Under the pieces are notes generated by a model. That model was not told the DNA's origin and did not search any database. It worked only from the letters and a program-made list of their open reading frames with translations. From Sapria himalayana (Eukaryota; Streptophyta; Magnoliopsida; Malpighiales; Rafflesiaceae), in the NCBI GenBank assembly GCA_029783825.1, contig JAREIK010000343.1:2208501-2272500 (forward strand): DNA of 64,000 nucleotides. The letters are read 5' to 3'. Numbering within the stretch: the stretch's first letter is position 1; every line of letters begins with the position of its first letter. Position numbers and translations under genes: made by a program. Of this stretch, positions 35,931 to 48,660 are shown piece after piece.

Positions 35931-37792
35931 AATTATTATCAAAAAAATAAAAATGGCTTCTAGGCATTTTGATGTCTGTCCATATATAGATTCGCCCTAT
36001 TCAAATTCTCTATATATTTTTAGCTCCAACAAAAAGGTATATATTTTGTAATTTTTTACAATTAAAAGCAAATACACGCTAACAAAGCATGTTTCTTATG
36101 ACATAGCCATTTTGAAGTCATACTTATTTATAATCAACAAGTTTGACTTTCTAAGAGTCCTACATTATACTATGTGTATCTGTTATTTTTTCATCATTTT
36201 ATTTCTTATAATAATCTAAAAGAATTTTGCAATATGTTATGAAAATTATATCGAAAATTTCACCACATAAGTTATCTATTTCAAAATAATTTTTGATATT
36301 AAAATATTTAAAAGTAAAATACTATTATTTCAATTAGAAACACACTTAGACATCTTTTATGGTGCTCTGATCAAATTTATAAGATTATAAAAATAGCAAT
36401 CTCATGTCATCAAATTAATCTATGAAATACATGGGTTACCTATGCTTACTTTTCTTTCATCTCTGCATTTTTTTTTATTAACAGTTTAACATTTGTGATT
36501 GAATAATTTTCTTTGATTAAGCATCATTTAATTTATTTTAATTCCATTTTCATTTCCCAAATAATCTACGGCAGCTACACTTAAACTAGTTCTCTTAGCC
36601 AATTTGTAATTTATTCTATTTATGTAATTCATTACACTATCGTTTGGATTTGTTTTGATTTATGTAATTCAGATGTTTTTTCCAGTTAGAAATTCAAATT
36701 TGCCCAAAATTTTCCCCTTGTTATAGTTTCATAAATTATATCTACCCAATCTTAATTCTGACAGATTGAGTAGCTTGGCTAATTTGGCCCTAGCCCCTCT
36801 GCCTGGCTATGTATGAAAAATCTCAAATCATCTTGGTAAAGTAGATGAATCGGTTGGTTTTGGGTAGAAATCCAGATCAAATGTTTGAATTTTGTTTTAT
36901 TTCATAATTTATTCTCAGCATATAAATTAATTAATGAAAAATCTATTATATTACATAATCAAATGTTTGTTTCGTATCATGCTTATCTAACATAAGATTA
37001 AATCTAGCCATGCTAGAGGTAATTTTTTAAATTTTTTTATTTTCTGTTTTAGGAAAATTTTATCTTGTTTTGCAGGGCAATTTATGTGATTAGCCAATAT
37101 GAAATCTTAATTCGCTCATCTATACTAGTTTTAATAAATAAATACTCCATTGGTAAAAGTATCATCAAGAAATATTATTTATTTAAAATATTATTTTCCA
37201 TAATTTATAATCAATTACCTAAGACATTGCTATCATAGGGATGAATGATAAAAAATCACTTTTTATAAACATTTCAATTGAATCTACTTTAGTGCTATTA
37301 CATTGTCATGATTTGTTAATTATCAAGTACATTATTTTTACCTAATTTGTTTTTTTAATTTATATTGAATTGTTTTTTTTTTTTACAATTTGTATACATG
37401 AATACCATAACAAGTAGTCTAAAAGAAATAACATTATATTATTTTATGATCCTTCAAAAATCTAATTAGATGAATTATAATCATAATTATGGCATATTAT
37501 GGGATCAATTAAGCTGAATTAGATCCAACTTAGTATACTCTTTAGTTTGGTTTGTGATTTTTTGTATCATGTTTTAGTTTATTGATTACCATACCTCTTA
37601 ACTTAACCCAGACAAGTAGATTTGGGTCAATGCAATTAGAGAAAATTAACTTTTGGCCTTGGTAGGATTATCACAATTATTTGTATTTTCCATCTATATC
37701 AAAGTCATTGTCATTATATTTATAATTTTTTATTTCTAAAAAATTCCTGATTTATATATAAAACTATTAATAATATTATAAATAAATAAATA
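35931..37792. other. AT-rich intergenic sequence, no gene recognised
   Basis: No coding, RNA or terminal-repeat signal was identified on either strand. Confidence 0.45.
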
Positions 37793-38955
37793 GAGATTTG
37801 TGTTTTGCTGTACCAAACATAATATTTATATTTTAGTGCATCAAATTTTTCATTATTAAAAAAGTACAAATTATAGAATAATTATGTTTTATTGCACTAT
37901 TATTAATCAGCTCAATTTTATCATCTGAAATTTAGAAAAAAATTGGTATATCGAATTTGGAAATTATTGTTGAGAAACTTCATTTCTAAATTCAGGAATC
38001 ATAATTTTGTGAAATTAAATTTCAAAATTTTAATTAATACAATTAGTGGAGACATGGCATTTCAACCCATGCCTTACACTTTGCTAAAATGGCAAACAAC
38101 CATACAATCACTAGGTAAACATCAAATATATAATAGATCAAAATGCTTATATAAAAATTCAAATATAAATGAAAACAAATATATAAATATATGTAAATGT
38201 GTGTGTGTGCGTGTAAATAAATCAACAAACATAGACACACACACACACACACATGTTTGTCTCTATTTATACATATAAAGACACAGATATGCATATCTAC
38301 ACATGTACATGTGTGTGTCTTTGTTTATATGCATATATATATATATATAGACAACCATATATATATATATATATAAACACAAACACACATTTATTTAAAA
38401 TTATATATAAATATATTATATAGTTATGTATAATTGCACACACACACATGCTTATATGTATGTATGTATATATATAATTGTTTATCAATTTATATATGTT
38501 TATATATCTAGATATTTTTAAGTATACTTATATATGTATGTATGTATGTATGTATATTTCTATTATTATTTGTATATATACTAGTATTTTGATTTATTTT
38601 GTAATTGATGTTAATCTTGTGACTGTGTGGGTACCTGTCATTTTGGCAATGTGGATGACATGATTTTAAATCCCATACCCTGCTAATAGTATTAATTATA
38701 TTTTTAAAACTGATTTTTGTGAAATTATGATTTTTAAATTTGGAAATGTTGTTTTTATGATTCAACCATGGTTTCCAAATTAAAAAATCAAATTTTATTT
38801 TGTTTTTCCAAATTTTATAGGGTAAAATTAGGTTGATTAATTTTAATATACCACTATAGTTATTTTAGAGTTTGATCCACTTTTTTTTATTTATAATAAA
38901 TTTGGTGCAACAAAATATAAATATTTTGTGTATGATACACTAAAACACAAATCTC
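37793..38955. mobile_element. 1.16-kb long-TIR element filled with microsatellites
   Basis: The left end GAGATTTGTGTTTTGCTGTA and the right end, reading in reverse GAGATTTGTGTTTTAGTGTA, are inverted repeats. Similarity continues inward for roughly 200 bases (TATTTATATTTT, 'ttggaaat', 'gaatcataat'/'attatgattttt'). The core, 38180-38570, is a mosaic of (TA)n, (CA)n, (TG)n and (TATG)n runs. It has no transposase. The target duplication was not resolved. Same family as 22663-23094. Confidence 0.6.
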
Positions 38956-39399
38956 CGAAAAAAAGATATTATAATTATAATCACTTTGTTGTAGTCAAAA
39001 TTTATTTGTATCACTTCTTACATCTAAAATTTATAGTTGCGACTTGCACCTCATATACATTGATTTTTAACAACAATAAAAAAATTGCAAAAACATAAAC
39101 ACAATGGAAGAGAGGAGAAAGAGTCATAGGAGAGGAGATAATCAGAGAAATAGAAAATAAAATTTGAGAAATTTTTATTCTTTATATATATAATATTTTT
39201 AGATTTAAAAATTATATATATTTCTTTATATTTTTTTTATTATTTTTAAAATTATATGACCAGAAATCCAACATCCTTTGGATTTTTGACATGTAACCAT
39301 TTGAAACAATCCAATGGCTACATTTAAAAAAAAATTAAGGCTCCGACAACAATAAGCCATATCTATCACTATAACTACTGGCACATATTAAATGAAAAC
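38956..39399. other. AT-rich sequence, nothing recognised
   Basis: No gene or boundary was recognised. Confidence 0.45.
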
Positions 39400-39803
39400 A
39401 CAATGGAAATCTGACTTCAGTCGAGTCCTAATGACCCCAAGATTTGAACAAGTGGTCACATTAGCCGAACTTGACTTACATGGCTAGGTTTTTAAAAAAA
39501 ACTAGTCAAACTGAGTAGTTACTCGACAGGGCATGAACCGTGACTTGTGACCCACTCATGCCAGGTCATGGGTCACCGTGCTTGTGGACCATGCCACCAG
39601 GCCAAGCAAGTGGGTCATTCATGGCCTTACATAAGATATGGCTCTCTCCAACCTAGTAAGACACTAGTAGTGTTTCAAGCCATCATGGTCCAGGCCTAGC
39701 CTTTTAGGTATTATTCTGGACCATGCCGTGCTAGGCCAACAAAAGCTAATTTGAGTCGTGCAGAATGTTGTGTATGAGCTACCCAACCCACTTGATATCT
39801 CTT
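39400..39803. mobile_element. Decayed hAT-derived fragment
   Basis: The GC-richer block shares the order of motifs with 4037-4250. It ends CCCACTTGATATCTCT at about 39803, similar to the family right end GTTTGACACCTCT. No coding sequence is present. Confidence 0.5.
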
Positions 39804-40079
39804 ATTATAAAATAAAGGGTACATAATTTGACTCAATAATAATGTCTCGATACATTATGATATAAACATGAAAAATCATATAAACTTTTCTTATAGAGAA
39901 AATCAGAGTGGACTAGAGAATATTGTGCAAGCTTCGAGAAACTCTTCGAATAATTCAGTGAGCTATAATAATTAAAAAGGATTAAGCTTGAATTGTCAAC
40001 CTTTAAAAAGAAAATAGAAGTCAACTATAAAAGAAAGTATGAATATCATATTAATATAATTAATAAAGAGAAGCATTAA

Positions 40080-41200
40080 TCAAGATACTATGATGAAGAG
40101 TTTTGAAGTTATATTGAATCGCACGAGTTCGACAATGAGAAATATAAAAAATTAAATTGGATTATTAGTATTATCGATGAAGAAACAAATGAGTTAATGA
40201 ATTTCTAAGTGATATTGTGAGAAATCTTAAGAATTACTTATCTATATTATTGTGAAGTAGAAAAAAGTTGGAGGGGCAATGCTATAAGTAAGAGTATTCT
40301 AGAAATTTTAGAGTTGATAGCACTATGACTTTCCCAAAAGGTGTTGCTTATATTTTAAATTTCTCAAAAGTTATGGTTCTCACTGAAAATATTTCTATTT
40401 ATGAAATTGTATCAATACACCTAACAAAGACATGCCTCCAATAGAAGTGTAAGTCCAACTTTCGCACCAGATGTGAATGAAATAAACAAAGAAATAAAGA
40501 AATGAATAGAGGCTACCCGGACTATAAAGATAAAAAAATAAATTAAAATGAATCTAATGGTAAGTTTTTAATAAATATTCCATTTTGCAATGTTTTAGGG
40601 AGACAAAATTGGATGAATACTTTGAAAAAACTTGAATATATTTTAAAAACTAGAAATGAATATATTATTTATCGAAGATCTTGCTTTATTATCAAACTAC
40701 ATAAAATTTATGAAAGATATTTTGACTAGTAAGTGGTTGTAGGATATGTAAGGGACCATCAATATGATTGTGGAATCTTTGCTATACCTTATACCATTTT
40801 GGAAAGATATATTTGGAAGGTATTTTTTGACTTGGTATCAAGTGTCAATTTGATCATCTTGTTGATTGTGCAAAAGTTGAATCTCAAAAAATTCTATCAA
40901 ATATCTCTCACTCCAAATGGTTAATCGAATAATCAAGGGCATAGTATAGATTATATAAGATATTTTGATTAATGTCGATATCTTTATTCTTATAGAAAAT
41001 TTTATCGTATTGGATTTGGAGAAAGATAATTATGTAATGTTAATTTTTGAATAAATATACTTTGTCATTAGACATACCCTTCTTAATATAACGAAAGGAG
41101 AGTTCAACATTCATCTTGACGAAGAGTGAAGTTTAACCTTTATAAAGGCTTATAGGAACTAATTGATGATGAGTTGGGATTTTGGAGAGTAGATAATCTC
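40080..41200 (+). pseudogene. Decayed Ty3/gypsy (Athila-like) gag-protease region
   Basis: Broken plus-strand frames give 'INILFIEDLALLSNYIKFMKDIL' at about 40650-40725, matching the gag end that reads INIPF..AL...YAKFMKDIL in Athila-type elements. Then come 'LVSSVNLI' near 40840 (the protease DLGSSINLM position, catalytic Asp present but context changed) and 'KLNLK'. Next is 'INVDIFI..NFIVLDLEKD' near 40970-41030, followed by 'ITKGEFNIHLDEE' near 41090-41130. The order is that of the gag-protease part of these elements. No reverse transcriptase was found downstream. Confidence 0.65.
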
Positions 41201-43229
41201 TTCAATATGACAATGTAACAAAAAGTATACTTTTATTGGAAGGTTTTTGTGAAAATCTATTGATTAGATGAAGTTAAAAAAATATGACATGGAAAAACAA
41301 CTTTAGAGTTTTAAAAGTGATGAAGACAATGAAGATGAAGTGGAATAACCACTTTGGAATTATAAAATTGAGAAAAATAAAGAAGATAATTACTATGAAG
41401 CCACAACATTCTTCAAATACATGGCTTTAGAATAATTTAATATAGAAAACTTCAAAAAACTGAGAAAACAAGTGAGGAAGATATGACTTAGATATAAAGT
41501 ATAGAGGATCAGATAAATGACAAACACATGGTCATTCACAACATTATGATTTTGGTTTGAGTGAATGAAATTGTCAATTAGAAGCTCAAAGAAAAAGATG
41601 AGGTTGTGCACAACATCATGATTTTTGGGGTAAAGAAAAAAATTAGCCAAGAAAAGTTCAAAGATAAAGTTTGAGTCATGCACAATGCTTTGACTTTAAG
41701 GTTACAAAAAGAAATGGACCAATAAATGCTAAAAGACAAAGTTGTTACAATGCTCAGCGCTATAATTTTAGGCATACAAGGAGAAAATGGCTAGAGTCTC
41801 ATCGAAGAAGAAGCTATGTTATTCAATAAAGTAGTAACACCAAAAGAAAAAAAAAAGCAAAAGAAGAAAGTATGACTGAAGTAAGATAGATGGAATAAAT
41901 AAAAAAAAGGAAAGTAGGGTAGTACACTAAAATCTCTCTCTTAAATCCCCCTCTCAATGGTATATTTTAGAAAATCAATTAAAATAACAAGTGATTAGTG
42001 TTTCTATCCTAGAATATTATGAGAGCTATTATTATGAATTCTAGTTTCACAAGATTTCTTCTATTATATCTCATAAATCACTCCCTTTTATTAGGATTTA
42101 TTAAGGTCTTGGATTTGTATAATTAGTTTTATGTGATGTATACATGATTTTACCATGAATAGATGTGTTTAATTTATGTTGAAGTATGAAAATGGATGAA
42201 AGTGGTGATTAAATAAAAAGTGAATTAAGAATTTGAGTATTGGTCGGTTTGTGTGTATTGTCATTGTAGATGTAGATAAGTAAACTACGAGGCTCACTCA
42301 TGTAAATGGTAGAAAAGAACTGATATCCCTTTCGACCACAATATACAAGACAAACATTTATATTAAAACTCAAAATTCAGGTATATTAATCATTACTAGT
42401 ATGATGCTTATGAAGATAAAAATATGAATAATATTACTTATCAATCCATTGTACATGTATTAAAAGAACTAATTCTCAATTAAGATGAAAATTTTATAAA
42501 AACTCCCAAGAGTTTCACCTTTAGTATGAGAGTTGTATCATCACCATGAAATATGGTGATATGCAATCCAATGGACATGCATGAGTGTATTATGATTCAT
42601 AAGGTGGTGATAATATTTGAGTTGTGTTTACTCGTATGATTCTTACTAGCGAATCATGAAAAAAATATTTGTTATTTATGCGATTATGATGGTTACGAAA
42701 CTAAAAGTACAAATACTTATAAACTATATTAGTTTTTAGTCTTTATGATATATGAGGTTAGAAAATATGAATGTGCATACCAAATAACTATCAAAGTTAA
42801 TTTATGAATTGCCTAAAAGGTATGAGATTATGAATTACTTTCGAGCATAGATGATTTTTTATTTCAGTGGTAAAGTACTGAGATGATATCTTTGAGAGGA
42901 TCAATATTGGAGTGAAATTAAATATACTAATAACCTTGTATGCCATTAGGGTAAATGATCATTACATAATGACCCAAACTTTATTATGTATCTAAACCTA
43001 ATATAATTTAAATTATTTGAAAATCCATCACATAAATTATGTTGATTATTCATACTGTCTAAAAGTTATGCCAAAATTCAGAATTATCTTATTTACTTAA
43101 ATTATATTGTCGCACGATTAGTTGACCAAATTGCTGATGCAATCTCCATACGATCGATATATGAATAATAATCCTCTTTACTATTTATATGAATTATATA
43201 CTTATAGATCCTTGCTGATGAGATACTCT
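41201..43229. other. Non-coding sequence, probably retroelement-derived
   Basis: 41330-41900 contains repeated 'atgatttt'/'aagttcaaagataaa' blocks that on the plus strand read as degenerate KDKV.HN.MI-like units about 60 bases apart. This suggests decayed repetitive coding sequence following the gypsy remnant. 41950-43229 shows nothing recognisable. Confidence 0.35.
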
Positions 43230-43800
43230 CAATAAAATTTTGGGACAATATCTAACGAACAAAATTGGATAACATAATGAAGTCATAACATAGGTCAGCT
43301 TCCAATGAACCATACTTGCTATCACTAGACAAGTCTCTATAGGCATGCATTAGAGGAATGATGATTCTTTGGTTCTTGCTGAAATATATATTATGTGAGG
43401 TCGAACTTATGTCATGGATTCAAGTCATCTAACTTAAATAACTAATATTACCTCATCTATCATCTACAACTATTAAGACGACTTAGTTTTTTATAATATA
43501 CTGTCACTGACCGACTTTATGTTGCTCAAGCATCTACTATTACTAAGTTATCCATTCAGTAAACTATATGACAACATAGTCTCATCTAGGAGTTAATAGT
43601 TACTGATTGATCCAAAACTCAAAAAGTATGTACACGACCCATCCTTAAGATAGATAAAAAGTGTAAACTCGAGGAGGCATCATTTAACATATGAGATTCT
43701 CTCATTTTTCTTTTTTGAATTATCTCGTATAGGAAGCCTAACCGAGACCGAGCATAGGTCCTATTCCTATTCATCCTCCATTTTGATAAGAACAAAATAA
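43230..43800 (+). repeat. Partial copia LTR-like repeat
   Basis: It matches the reverse complement of about 3210-3600 in order: 'cagcttcca.tgaaccatac', 'tgcattagaggaatga', 'ggaggcatcat', 'ggaagcct' and 'gcataggtc'. It ends near 43800 before the segment equivalent to the primer-proximal LTR part, so it is truncated. Confidence 0.6.
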
Positions 43801-45419
43801 ATTTGATTTATACATAGAAACATATAAACCTATTGAGAAATAAATATACATCTATATAAACTTATGATTATACATGTATGTATGTATGTGTATATATATA
43901 TATATATATATAAGTTTTAGAATTTTAAAAAATATAATGAAAAACATTTATTGAATTTTAAATAGTAGTTTACCAATTCAAAAAGTACTAATTAATTTAT
44001 TTTTAAATGGCTAACATATCCCGTAAATATGATTTGCAAAATTATGTTTTTGATTCTTAGTACACAAAAATGTAAAAATTTTACGTTTTGGTGTACTTTT
44101 TCTTAAAAAATAAAAATTTAGATTTTTTGTTATTATTTTTTGGTTGAGGTGCTAAAACATAATTCCTCCATTTTAATGTCTTTTTATATTAGTTTTGTTA
44201 TTCTTTGAGTATTTTGGTTCTTATAATAATCTAAGAGAATTTTGCCAGTATAAATAGATTAAAAAATTTTAGAAAATCATGAAAATTGAAATAAAAAAAT
44301 GTATTTTACATGGCGGTAACTATGGTCGATTCAATCGGAGTAGCCCAAATTACGCATGATAAAAATTTGGGTGAGTTATAAACTATAAATTTTACAACCC
44401 AAACACAATTTATGTCATGCTCAAATTCATTAATTAGAACCAAAAGAAAAATTAAGGTTGTGTTCAAGTAGACTCTCAAATGGATCCTACAAGCCAGAGC
44501 AATGTTATAGCTTTATTTATAAGCACAATAATCTAAGTATATGAGCATTGAGTGATAAAGGCAAGCATAATTTGATAGATTAATTTTTTTTTTTATAAAT
44601 TACATGTTTCAATTATATTAATAGCTATATTAGAGTGTAGAAATTAAGTTAAAATATTTATTTCCAAAATTAGTATATTTAAATACATATATAATTTTTA
44701 CTTGATTTTTTTTTTGTATGATTATAAAAGAATAAATAATACAAGTAAACCCAACATGACCTAACTCAGGTCAGGTTAGGATAAAGGATATTTTGGGTTG
44801 TGTTGAGGCTCAGGTCAAAAAGTTTAATCAGTACAAAATTTGGGTTGTTTTAGATTGGCATCCAAATTGACCTAACATGCCCGAGTTGCAACAGTAAAAT
44901 TTTGTAATTTTGTTTGAAAATTATATTGAAAACAATACAACAATAAATTAACTCTTGCCAAATAAAATTGATATTACAATAGGAAAATTATGAAGTCGGT
45001 TATTGATTATTGTAATAATTGACTAGTGTTTGGCACCTTCTTTTGGTGCTCTCATTGCATTGACATTACTATAAAAGAGCAATCTTATAATTTTATCAAA
45101 ACATAATTTATGAGATTGTATATATAAACTATTCATGCTCCTTCCTACACTATTTTTCTGCTCATTTAATATTTTATTTTCAATGTCAATTGTCTTTTTT
45201 GATTATATAGCATTGTCATTATATATATATTTATCTATATGATTACATCAATAATATGTAAATCTATTTAAAAATTTAATGTTTCTTAATATATATACCC
45301 ACAAACACACATGTCTGATTGTATATCTATGTAATATATTTGATGAGATTGTAAGAAAAGCCACTCATTTACTTATAGATCCTATGTCATTTTAGAAAAT
45401 AAGTCTTGTAAAAGATGTG
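43801..45419. other. AT-rich sequence, no gene recognised
   Basis: A (TA)n run lies at about 43888-43912. Around 44040-44160 are motifs like those of the long-TIR MITE family ('ttttggtgtac'), possibly one arm of another copy. Confidence 0.4.
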
Positions 45420-45641
45420 TCAATCAAGCCCCGAATAAGAATAGTTAACTACAATCATTACAACTTTTTGACCATGAATAGAAACCACCATATGTCCACC
45501 TAAATGAATAGGCGTTAAGCAGAATATAATTCCAATAGTTCCCCCCCGGGTTCTTGCTAGTGTACTAGGGGTGCAACTGTCTTTCTCCAATAAAAGATGT
45601 TGTGAGCCTTGAAAGTATTCCTTATTAGAAGCTTGCCGCAA
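45420..45641 (-). other. Short unrecognised open frame in GC-richer sequence
   Basis: A 73-codon minus-strand frame (MRQASNKEY...YSGLD) has more even base composition and amino-acid use than its surroundings, including a 'TRGGTIGIIF' segment and a C-run at about 45541-45548. I recognise no family. It could be a retroelement or organelle-derived scrap. No promoter or splice structure could be tied to it. Confidence 0.25.
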
Positions 45642-45859
45642 GATAAAAGATATAATCTAGAGAATTTCATAGGTTAAGAAAACCCTCAGGCCTCCGCTCC
45701 AACTTTATCTTTTTGATAGTAAAAGCTGCATTTATTGGTATTTAGATCACACTTTGACCATAAGATGAGAAATCTAACTTTATCCCTTGAATAGTAGCCC
45801 AAGAAATAACCTTCTGCACACTACAAGACAATAAAACATGGATTTTAAGTGAGGATTTT

Positions 45860-46880
45860 GTAGAATGCTATGGGCCTAAAGCAGATGAGAAAAATGATGT
45901 TGAGGAGGATTTATGGAGCTATGAAAGTAATGTTGAGGGTGAAGAGAATGATTACTGTGAAATTATTATATTCTTCAAAAGTTATGACTTCAGAAGAATC
46001 TAAAAATGAGAATTCCAAATACGTGGAAAAGGATAGTGAAACAACCAAAATTTTTTCACAATTGTATGGAGAAAAAAATGTAGAGTATTTTAGGAAAATA
46101 GAAATGGAGAAAGTAAAGGTAGAACCCCAACTAGTGGCTAATCAAGTGAAAGGCACACGGCTTTACCAAAAATTCTAGAAAATCCAAAAAAGGTAGAAAA
46201 ACAATTGGTGACATGAATGAAAGCCTCAACTTTGAACAGCAACATATCTTTAGAGATACAAAAGCTAAAGAAATAAGATATGGTAAATTATGGCATGATG
46301 AATTTGAAGATCTAGAAAAAAAAAACTCGAAGTGCAGCTCAACAAAAGAAACTCAAATGCATGATGAATTTAAAAGTCATGGGATCCTTAAAAGATGAAG
46401 CATTGGTGACCAAATAAAGATATGACATCATGAGAAAGAAAAAGAAAAGAAGAAAGCCCTATGAAAACCTAGATGTGATTCAATTCTAAAATAAAGCTTG
46501 AGAAGAAAAGATAAAGTGAGATATTATATGAAAAACCTAGTCTGGACAACTAAAATCATCGATAAAGTTAACAACTCTTTGATAGCCTATCTACCGACGT
46601 TAAAAGTAGTACTGCTACTACTTAAAAGATAAACATAAAAAAATTTTATATAGTATTATAAAATAATTGTACATACTAACACAAATCATTTTGTGCCTAC
46701 TAATAAATTCATGGAACCCAAATCTCATAGTGACTGACTTATTTAAATGTCCACAAAAAGAAGTAGCCACATACTCTCGATATACTATAATACTTAAACA
46801 TATTCATAATAAACATTTATGTAGGATAGATCGAAAGTATAATTTTTTAGATAGAGGGGGACTAATTACTCGGGAATGAG
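45860..46880 (+). other. Lysine/glutamate-rich decayed coding-like sequence
   Basis: Open frames at 45870-46178, 46213-46398 and 46667-46879 are lysine/glutamate rich at first, and the last contains 'TDLFKCPQKEVATYSRYT'. They alternate frames as though one reading had been broken. Similarity in character to 41300-41900 suggests a retroelement origin, but no domain is recognisable. Confidence 0.3.
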
Positions 46881-47989
46881 AAATTACTTTATTATTAAAA
46901 TTTGTTTGATATGTTAAATACTAAATAATTCTAGTTATTTTAGAGTTTATTTAAAATATATTAGTATAAAATTAATTTTAAGTTTAATTATTTTTATAAA
47001 TTATGTTTTTTGAAGAATTATGATTAATAGTAGTGAAATTGAATAGTTTAAATGTGAAATATGAGATTTGGTAGATTTTTTTATACCTCATTGATCATAA
47101 AGGTTATTTTAATCATTTATTCTTAGATGACACTCTGAAAAAATAGTCATACAATTTTTGTACACCATGACTTTACCATCTCATTGATATAATTATTTCA
47201 CTATCTAATATATATTTTTTGGTGATAGAACTTTCTTGGAATAATAGTTACACTATCTCATAAAATTTTTTATGGTTAAGATCTTAACTTTATATCATAG
47301 TAACCAACAAGTACCCTAGTGGTGTTAAAAGCCATGATGCTAAAAGTAATGGTCATTCCTGGCACAATAATTTTGTGTTATACACAAAAATAATATAGTC
47401 GTGGACATTCATTGCCCTAGGAATCTAAAGAAAGAACGAGACTAATAATACAACTAATTTCTAGATCCATAACTTTGTGCTACAAATTCTAAAAGACAGT
47501 TGCGATAATACTAAAAGTTATTAATCTTAACTTAAAAATCACATCTAGCCATTTGAGTTTAGAAGTGTAAAATGAAAAATTTTCAAGAGATTTTTCTATG
47601 GAACATGAAAAAAACCAAAAGATGGGCGATGCAATAAGTAAAAGGGTGATGCAAGACACTAGCAAATAGTCAAAGGTGTTGCCAAGAATTTTGACTTGGG
47701 CTAGAGAAAAATCAATAGCAAGAGAATGAGTATTATGGATTTAGGATTAGATTTCAAGACACTCTTGAAAGATATTACAGAGAACCTAAAATTACATGAA
47801 ATGTATCTCAAATTTTTAATATGAATTTTTATCTAATGTCATACTAAATAGAGGTCTAGGGTTGCTATATTTGATTTCATGTGATTGATGCTTGATTAAT
47901 GATTTTTATATTTTGATTGCTTTGTGGTTTGATTATTGATTGATGTGTTATTTATGCAAAAATAATATTAAGATTTTACCACCGGTGGG
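46881..47989. other. AT-rich sequence, nothing recognised
   Basis: No gene or structured repeat was identified. Confidence 0.45.
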
Positions 47990-48600
47990 TTGTCTGTTCT
48001 TCTATTGTGACCTAAAATTTACATATTGTGACCAAAAACTTCTATTGGCTTATTTGTTCTCCTGTCATGAACTCATATTTACTTATTGTGACCTTAAATT
48101 AGCCATGGCCCATTTGATTAAAAAAACTTCTTTTATAGCGACATAGGATTTGCCTATCATGACCCCAAACTCGTCATGTGTTATTTGTTCTTCTATCACA
48201 ATAACAAATTTAGCTATCATAGCCCAAAATTCTCAACAATTTGTTCACTCTTCTATCATGACCTCAAATTTACTTGTTGCACCCCTGAACATTTTATAAT
48301 TATTTATTCTTTTATCACAATCTCAAATTTACATGTGTAACCCCAATTTTTCATAAAAGTATTTTTTCTCCTGTCATGACTAATTATTTTTCTTTTGCAT
48401 GCTCCATATTTTTCATATAATGCTTGCTTTCCTATCATGACTCATAGCCTTTCTATCGCAACACCAAGTTGCCAAAAGAATACTTGATTTTTTGTCTTGA
48501 CCTTAAATTTTCTATTCTCAACTCCAAGTTCTTTATCTTGCTTGATTTCCTATCATGATTCTGAATCCCCCTGTCACAACACCATTGAGACTTCACTAGT
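47990..48600. repeat. Degenerate tandem array, about 60-bp unit, about ten copies
   Basis: The motif 'ttcttctatCATGACctcaAATTTac.tatTGTGACccc' recurs with units starting near 47992, 48054, 48128, 48186, 48241, 48304, 48363, 48427, 48487 and 48544, a spacing of 55-74 bases. Units differ from one another at many positions. The array lies at the downstream side of the minus-strand copia gag remnant, and on that strand a unit is about 20 codons (FG..IGH.RRT-like), so it may be an expanded gag-internal repeat. Confidence 0.75.
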
Positions 48601-48660
48601 TTTGTAGTTCCTCCTCTGATTCCTTTGCTTACTTCCCTATAGTAATATTGTATTTTCAAG

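Noticed and set aside
47990..48600. CRISPR-like array
   Set aside because: Units are degenerate end to end with no identical repeat and unique spacer pattern, and the DNA is plant nuclear. It is a decayed tandem repeat.
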